A DNA stretch of 64,000 bases, from positions 68,772,216 to 68,836,215 of the forward strand of contig OX393553.1 of the NCBI GenBank assembly GCA_947650365.1, read 5' to 3'. Within the stretch, counting starts at the first letter, position 1. Every line of letters starts with the position of its first letter. The notes below the pieces were generated by a model. The model saw nothing but the letters and a program-made list of their open reading frames with translations, was not told the DNA's origin and did not search any database. This DNA is from Chamaelirium japonicum. Its lineage: Eukaryota; Streptophyta; Magnoliopsida; Liliales; Melanthiaceae. This document shows positions 58,367 to 64,000 of the stretch, one piece after another. The position numbers and the translations under genes are program-made.

Positions 58367-61300
58367 ATGGCCGGAACAAACAACGATGCGTTTGCTCCAA
58401 GCCTCTCACCAATCGCCGAGTCTCCTCTACTCCGACACGGTGATCCAGTAAATCCGGAGGGTGATGCTCCTCCAATGGTGCACGTCTACACTCGGCGTAC
58501 TCGGACTCTTGCGGACGTCTTCGTGCCAGAAGCTACTACCGAAGATGCTCGCCAAAGCGCCGACGAGGCCCTGGTGCATGAAGAAACAAGCCTCGATCCT
58601 GGAGCCCATGTCCAGAAGTTTGGGGAGGACCAGCCCCAACCCCGAACCCGTTCGGGTTCTCTAGCAGACGTTGCACCTCCTCTGCAGGGGGCAGACATCA
58701 ATCATCAGCCAGAAGCAAGTCGGCGTAACTACGTCTCCGATGATGATGGCGAGGATGCGAACATGCAACACCGAGACGTTCTCCGTCACCATCCTCCGTC
58801 CGCTCTTCAGCTCCAAGTCATGCAGATGAACGAGCACATGGCGCAGATTACTCGGCTAATGGAGGAGAAGGATCGTCACATCAACACTCTGCTCCAAAAG
58901 CTAAGCGCAAAGGACGCTGCACCAGTCGGCCAACCCGTCGCTTCTCCAGTAGCCGCTCCAGTTCCGTCTTCAACTCCCGCTCCTACAGAGGTTGTTCCGA
59001 CGATTCAAGCAGTTACTCCAGCGCTCTCTTCGGCTCCCATCCCAGTGGAAGTCGTCTCCCCAATGCCAGCCTCGGTGGCCACACAACCTCCGGCAGCGGC
59101 TGCGATGAGTGCTCAGCAAGTCCAAGCATTGATAGCCGACATGATGCGATCCCACAGCAGTAGCCTTCCTCCGATCACGGCGGTATACTCGAAGCCCTAC
59201 ACTACGAGGATCCAGCAGCTACGCTTCCCAGTCGGATTCCAGCCACCAAAGTTTCAGCACTTCGATGGAAAGGGAAATCCGAGGCAGCACGTCGCCCACT
59301 TCATCGAGACCTGCAATAATGCCGGCACATATGGCGACGAGATGGTGAAGCAATTCGTTCGCACCCTCAAAGGCAACGCGTTCGACTGGTACGTTGATCT
59401 TCCTGCAGGGACCATCGACAGCTGGGACCAGATGGAAAGGGAGTTCCTCAATCGCTTCTACAGCACCAGACGTACAGTCAGTATGACCGAACTCACCGCC
59501 GTCAAGCAAAGGAAAGATGAGCCAGTGATCGACTACATCGACAGGTGGAGGAACCTCGCGCTGAATTCACGAGACCGCTTGTCTGAAGACTCGGCCATCG
59601 AGATGTGCACCCAAGGCATGCACTGGGGTCTGCTCTACATCCTCAAAGGTATCAAGCCTCGGTCTTTCGAAGAACTCGCAACTCGGGCTCATGACATGGA
59701 ACTCAGCCTAGCAAACCGCGGGGACTTGAAGAACAAGGACTTCTTGAAGATAGAAAAGAAGGACAAGCCACCGGCAACGAAACCAAAACAAGTCAATGTT
59801 GCTGACGTCGCTTCAACCTCCAAGCCGCTCAAGATCGGTGGCAAGCCAGATCAGAAGAAGGGCGCCGCCATACCGCCGCCTCCGCCTCCGAGACAAAGGA
59901 TGACTCTAGAGGAGCTCGAAGCCAAGGAGTACCCTTTTCCAGACTCGGAAGTCTCCTCCATGTTCGACCAACTGCTGCAAGAGAAGATGATAGAGCTCCC
60001 TCCTTCAAAGAGGCCCGAGCAGATGCATCGTGTCGACGACCCTCTCTTCTGCAAATACCACCGGGTGGTGAGTCATCCCATCGAAAGATGCTTCGTCTTC
60101 AAGGAAAGAATCATGGCGCTCGCTAAGCAAGGGAAGATAGAGATCGACTCCGGGGAGGTTGCTACGGCCAACATGACGTCCATCACCTTCGGCTCCTTCT
60201 CGCCAGTACTCGTCACTGCTCGGCGAAGCATGCCCAAATTGCGCATCAACCGTCAAGCTCCAATCGCTAAGTCAACTTCCCAGCCGAAAGTCTCAAAGCG
60301 ACGTCAACGTACTCCTGCGCTCACCGAGGAGGAAACACCGCTGCCCAGGGGGCAATCATCGCTCACGCCAGCACCTCTTCCAAGCAATGCTGCATCCCAA
60401 CGAGCGCTCCAAAGGAGATATGAGCGAGGAGATCCGGAAGTCGGTCTGCTGGGCCAGCCTTCGGGGAAGTTCGACTATTACGTCCTCTACTCAAGGCCTC
60501 CGTCCGTTTCGATCGACGAAATCAAGCCGACCGGCTGGGAATCGGAAGACGTGCCAGTAGAGCCTCAAGAAGAGCAAGCACCTCTTCCAAGCAATGCTAC
60601 GTCCCAATACGCTCTCCAGAAAAGATACGAGCAGGGAGATCCAGAAGTCGGTCTGCTGGTCCAGCCTTCGGGGAAATTCGACTACTATGTCCTCTACTCA
60701 AGGCCTCCGTCCATTTCGATCGACGAAATCAAGCCCACCGGCTGGGAATCGGAAGACAAGCCAGTAGAGCCTCGAGAAGAGCAAGTCCCTTCCAGTCAAG
60801 CTATGTCCCAAAGCGCTCTTCGGGAAAGATACGAGCAAGGAGATCCGGAAGTCGGTCTGCTAGGCCAGCCTTCAGGGAAGTTCGACTATTACGTCCTCCA
60901 TTCAAAGCCTCCATTGGTTTCAGCTGAAGAAATCAAGCCCACCGGCTGGGGATCGGAAGACGAGTCAGTAGAGCTTCCAGAAGAACAAGTACCGCCGAGG
61001 GAACCAGTTGCTGCTGTCGACCATCATCCTAGCGGAGGGGAATCCACCGACGAAGAAGCATGGGTCATGCTACCGCGGCGGCGAAAGCCATGGCAAGAAA
61101 AGAAGCTCAAACAAGACCGTATGATGAGGGGATTCACCAAGCGGAAGACCTACAAGAAGAAAAGCAAGGCTCCGGGGAGGAAGGCGTTCAAAGTGCCGCC
61201 AGCAAGCCAAGACGATATCCTTCAGCAGAGTCTTCCAGAGCCGACAACTTTGCAAGAGTTCTTCCCAGATCACTTCTTCCCAGCGGGCCAACACATCAAG

Positions 61301-62863
61301 GTGTCTTGTTGCACGGTCGAAGTCCATGAGGCGTCGGAAGGAAGGAACGAAAGCGAAACTTCTGGAGAAGGCAACTCCACAGACGAGGGAGGCGATTCCG
61401 ACGAAAGGGGCACCGCCTCTCACGACGAAGCAATCTTGCACATGCCTCTCGTAGAGGCTTTGCATCTCCCGAAGAAGGCTCGCCTGGCAATGGCGGCGGC
61501 CTTGGCCGATCCAGATAGCTACAAAAGGAAGAGGAAGGACGATCAAAGGTGCAAAGCTGTGGCCTCGTGTGATGCGACGACAACCTTTTCAGATGAGGAC
61601 CTGCAACTCGGGACGCGATTGCACAACCGGCCCCTTTACGTCTCGGGATACATCAAAGAGAAGCCAGTAAACCGAATCCTGTTGGATTGTGGCTCCGCCG
61701 TCAACATTATGCCCATCCAGACGATGCGGCAACTCGGCATCACCGACGACCAGCTCTCACCAAGTCAGTTAGTCATTCAAGGGTTCAACCAGGGCGGACA
61801 ATCCACCGTCGGAATCATTCGCCTGAAGCTGTCAATTGGCCCGCTGGATACAACGGTCCTCTTCCACATCATCGATTGCCAGACGTCATATCGCCTCCTG
61901 TTGGGAAGACCATGGCTGCACGAGAACGGCATCGTGGTATCCACCTGGCACCAGTGCCTCAAGTACTACGAAGAAGGCGTGGAGAGGTGCATAGTTGCGG
62001 ATGACAAGCCATTCAACGAGGCCGAGGCACACCTGGCCGACGCTAAATTCTACCAAGCAAAGGGCCTGGTCGCGGAAGTTCTGCCAGCTAACGCTCCTCG
62101 AGCCCAAAAGATTGAAGAAGTGAAGCAGGACAAGACTCCTCTTCCCGTAAATTCGGCGCCACCCTCTGACGAGGCAAGACTCAAGGTCCAAGGAACGCCG
62201 AAACCTGGGCAAAGGATGCTCATCAGCTTCGAGCCAAGAGCAACGCAACATACCCCGTTGCCGATCCAAACGGTGCCTGTCCTGCGTCTCGCGCCTCAGT
62301 GGCTCCGTAAATCCGAGCGATCGCCTTCTACTCCGACGAGGAAGATGGCCCCGTCGTTATCTCAGGCCAACGTCATCACTCTACAAGAAATGACGGTGCC
62401 ATTACCTAGCCTGACGCAAGCTCCGAACCCAAGCAGACCTGTCGAATCAGCAGACCTCGAGCAACTCGGATTCAAACCAGAAGGGAGTTGGGGGCAAAAT
62501 GCTGCCAAGTTGCTGTTTAGAGCTGGCTACAACGAGGAAAGCGCCATGGGCACACTCCCACCAGCAGCAACTCCGCATGGGATGACAAGAACTCAAGCTC
62601 GGCTGTTTCAAAACGGCGAGCAAATTCCCCCGAACCACCGAGGCATCGGCTCCAGTCAAGCTCCGTTGGTTATCAGAACCGCAGCAAAGAAGACCTTCAC
62701 CTCGAACTACATCGAGGCGAGGATGGCAGATGAAGCAGCCGAAGAATCGACAATCTCTGACGCACGCTCTACCTACCTCAGCCATCCAGACAGCAGGAGA
62801 AGACGACGACGGGCTCGATGCCAAGCCTTGTTCCGGAAGCAAACCAGAGGTGGTAAAGACTAG
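58367..62863 (+). CDS. Tat-like gag-protease polyprotein
   Basis: 1498 codons from ATG 58367 to TAG 62861-62863. Residues 1-290 are Pro/Ala/Val-rich with a coiled region (QVMQMNEHMAQITRLMEEKD). Retrotransposon gag domain at about 300-440: HFDGKGNPRQHVAHFIETCN, then NAFDWYVDLPAGTIDSWDQM, then FLNRFYSTRR. An unusual Cys/His segment follows (CKYHRVVSHPIERCF, about 563-577) in place of a standard knuckle. Three 68-residue tandem repeats occur at about 671-874 (60379-60990), each with LLGQPSGKFDYYVL or a close variant. Then come a basic region and an aspartic protease at about 1085-1190 (LLDCGSAVNI, IQGFNQGG, LLLGRPWLHENG). This gag-protease layout and the LDCGSAVN active site are typical of the Tat group of Ty3/gypsy. 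Reverse transcriptase is not in the window, so the lineage is inferred. Confidence 0.88.
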   Translation: MAGTNNDAFAPSLSPIAESPLLRHGDPVNPEGDAPPMVHVYTRRTRTLADVFVPEATTEDARQSADEALVHEETSLDPGAHVQKFGEDQPQPRTRSGSLADVAPPLQGADINHQPEASRRNYVSDDDGEDANMQHRDVLRHHPPSALQLQVMQMNEHMAQITRLMEEKDRHINTLLQKLSAKDAAPVGQPVASPVAAPVPSSTPAPTEVVPTIQAVTPALSSAPIPVEVVSPMPASVATQPPAAAAMSAQQVQALIADMMRSHSSSLPPITAVYSKPYTTRIQQLRFPVGFQPPKFQHFDGKGNPRQHVAHFIETCNNAGTYGDEMVKQFVRTLKGNAFDWYVDLPAGTIDSWDQMEREFLNRFYSTRRTVSMTELTAVKQRKDEPVIDYIDRWRNLALNSRDRLSEDSAIEMCTQGMHWGLLYILKGIKPRSFEELATRAHDMELSLANRGDLKNKDFLKIEKKDKPPATKPKQVNVADVASTSKPLKIGGKPDQKKGAAIPPPPPPRQRMTLEELEAKEYPFPDSEVSSMFDQLLQEKMIELPPSKRPEQMHRVDDPLFCKYHRVVSHPIERCFVFKERIMALAKQGKIEIDSGEVATANMTSITFGSFSPVLVTARRSMPKLRINRQAPIAKSTSQPKVSKRRQRTPALTEEETPLPRGQSSLTPAPLPSNAASQRALQRRYERGDPEVGLLGQPSGKFDYYVLYSRPPSVSIDEIKPTGWESEDVPVEPQEEQAPLPSNATSQYALQKRYEQGDPEVGLLVQPSGKFDYYVLYSRPPSISIDEIKPTGWESEDKPVEPREEQVPSSQAMSQSALRERYEQGDPEVGLLGQPSGKFDYYVLHSKPPLVSAEEIKPTGWGSEDESVELPEEQVPPREPVAAVDHHPSGGESTDEEAWVMLPRRRKPWQEKKLKQDRMMRGFTKRKTYKKKSKAPGRKAFKVPPASQDDILQQSLPEPTTLQEFFPDHFFPAGQHIKVSCCTVEVHEASEGRNESETSGEGNSTDEGGDSDERGTASHDEAILHMPLVEALHLPKKARLAMAAALADPDSYKRKRKDDQRCKAVASCDATTTFSDEDLQLGTRLHNRPLYVSGYIKEKPVNRILLDCGSAVNIMPIQTMRQLGITDDQLSPSQLVIQGFNQGGQSTVGIIRLKLSIGPLDTTVLFHIIDCQTSYRLLLGRPWLHENGIVVSTWHQCLKYYEEGVERCIVADDKPFNEAEAHLADAKFYQAKGLVAEVLPANAPRAQKIEEVKQDKTPLPVNSAPPSDEARLKVQGTPKPGQRMLISFEPRATQHTPLPIQTVPVLRLAPQWLRKSERSPSTPTRKMAPSLSQANVITLQEMTVPLPSLTQAPNPSRPVESADLEQLGFKPEGSWGQNAAKLLFRAGYNEESAMGTLPPAATPHGMTRTQARLFQNGEQIPPNHRGIGSSQAPLVIRTAAKKTFTSNYIEARMADEAAEESTISDARSTYLSHPDSRRRRRRARCQALFRKQTRGGKD

Positions 62864-64000
62864 TCGAATCGAAAACGCACATCCGTGTTCGAGAGGCTCG
62901 GGCCAGTCAAACAATCAAAGAAGAAGTCGGCGTTCGATCGTCTGGGGATGCCAATCGAGGACTTCGTCTCAACACCCACCCACCCACCCATGGCTGCCGT
63001 CAATCATATCTCTATTACGGATCCCGACAACGGTGAAACTTCTACTTCGGACGACGAGTTGCCCGACGCCCCGCCAGTCCTCGAAGAAGGGGGGCAGTCC
63101 ACCGTTGATGCCTCAAAGAAAGGGGGCAGTCCAAGAAGACGACGACGACATACTTCTTCAGTGCCTAGGGCCAAATCCTTACTGTCTTGGGGGCAACCGT
63201 CTCTCATGCAAGCACTCCCTCTTCCAAACGAAACTACGTCCCGGCACCTGCTCAAAGCTAGAGACGAACAAAGAAGCCCCGAAGTCAACCTGCTAGGCCA
63301 ACCATCGGGCAAAATTGACTATTATGTCCTCTACTCCAGGTCTCCTTCGATTCCAAATGAAGAAATCAAGCCAACCAGCTGGGGATCAGAAGATGAATCG
63401 GTACAGTCTCTAGAAGTGCAAGTCCTTCTGATCAAGGAAGAGCCTTCAGTCGCAACACCAGTTCTTCACCTTGGCGAGGAAGATCTTAACACATGGGCTA
63501 TGGCGCCTCGAAGGAGAAGGCCACGACGATCAAGCTACAGGATAGCACGCCTAGCTAACCATGAGAAAAATCGGGCGACAAGAAAACTCCGCAGAAGAAA
63601 GTCCTTCAAGGAAAAGAATGAAGCTCCAGGAAGAAAGACGTCCAAAGTATCACCGGTAAATCTGAAAAATTTCCTCCAGCAAAGCTTTCTAGAGCCGGCG
63701 ACACTCCAGAAGTTCTTTCTTAATTGCTTCCTTGAAGCTGATCAAAACTTCAAGGTCTCCTGCTGCATGATGGAAGTTCACCGAGTGCTCCGGAAATACA
63801 ATGAAGAAAGCGACTCCAACATAAAAGGCATGGGGAGAAGCATCACTGCCAACGGCAAGCTGTTCAACAAGGCTAAAGCACACCTTGCTGATGCCAAGTT
63901 TTACGAGGCCAAAGACTTCGTTGCAGAAGCTCATCCAGCAAAACCTCTACGAGCTCAGGGAGTCAAAGCAGCTGCGAGGGACAAAAGCTCTCTACTTGCA
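62864..64000 (+). CDS. Tat-like polyprotein continuation after in-frame TAG (partial)
   Basis: Same frame as the upstream polyprotein, open for 379 codons to the window edge. It starts after the TAG with a segment containing SVFERLGPVKQSKKKSAFDR. It then repeats earlier parts of the polyprotein in diverged form. A fourth LLGQPSGK repeat lies at about 63208-63430, the basic Arg/Lys region at about 63500-63650, then NFLQQSFLEPATLQKFF and VSCCMMEVHR. It jumps to KAHLADAKFYEAKDFVAEA, skipping the protease core present at 61600-62000 in the first copy. It may be reached by stop readthrough or may be a dead duplicate; reverse transcriptase and integrase would be expected further on. Confidence 0.7.

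Noticed and set aside
62730..63296. 188-codon plus-strand frame overlapping the Tat TAG
   Set aside because: It is in a different frame from the polyprotein; the polyprotein's own frame stays open and shows homology, so this one is a shadow.

Overview
This window is nuclear DNA of a flowering plant, dominated by transposable elements. The evidence is long Ty3/gypsy and Ty1/copia LTR retrotransposons with plant-type initiator-Met primer sites, hAT-like MITEs, LINE relics, and two plant gene models: the 3' end of a synaptotagmin-5-like C2 gene and a single-exon ARM-repeat gene. The very high GC of the ARM gene (many third positions G or C) against AT-rich flanks suggests a monocot or magnoliid-type genome, but the species cannot be named from the sequence.

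Layout. 1-2264: a TA microsatellite, a GC-rich stretch with a broken 108-codon reading frame, and a 400-bp nested-palindrome MITE set inside a TA microsatellite. 2265-5819: mostly featureless, with a minus-strand LTR-retrotransposon relic near 4.5-5.0 kb. 5820-7212: three 3' exons of the SYT5-like gene, with a hAT-like MITE in the last intron. 7213-13190: MITEs, LINE relics, a Ulp1-protease scrap and a rearranged Tat-like gypsy relic. 14085-19127: an internally deleted copia element (minus strand). 19641-19977: a miniature TRIM-like element next to a copia RT/RNase H pseudogene. 21281-22174: two adjacent hAT-like MITEs.

22495-52000: a duplicated low-copy segment. Copy A is intact; copy B has been split by two large young insertions. 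These are a complete 11.9-kb Tekay-like chromovirus (3531-bp LTRs, TSD GTTGC) and an 11.9-kb copia array of the form LTR-internal-LTR-internal-LTR (TSD CGTGT) that carries two intact 1298-codon polyproteins. A truncated Tat LTR lies exactly between copies A and B. 52888-54123: the ARM gene. 55562-64000: the 5' end of a large Tat-like gypsy element, with a 2.7-kb LTR containing a 70-bp tandem array, a 1498-codon gag-protease frame, an in-frame TAG, and a further open frame that partly duplicates the first.

The most unusual points are: (i) a 113-bp GT-AG intron-like gap between gag and pol of the Tekay element that keeps the frame if spliced; (ii) the partly duplicated Tat polyprotein, whose second copy has lost the protease core; (iii) the tandem copia array with different deletions in its LTRs; (iv) the nested palindrome inside TA repeats; (v) the inverted U5 block in the older Tat relic. 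No operon-like or defence-like gene cluster is present.
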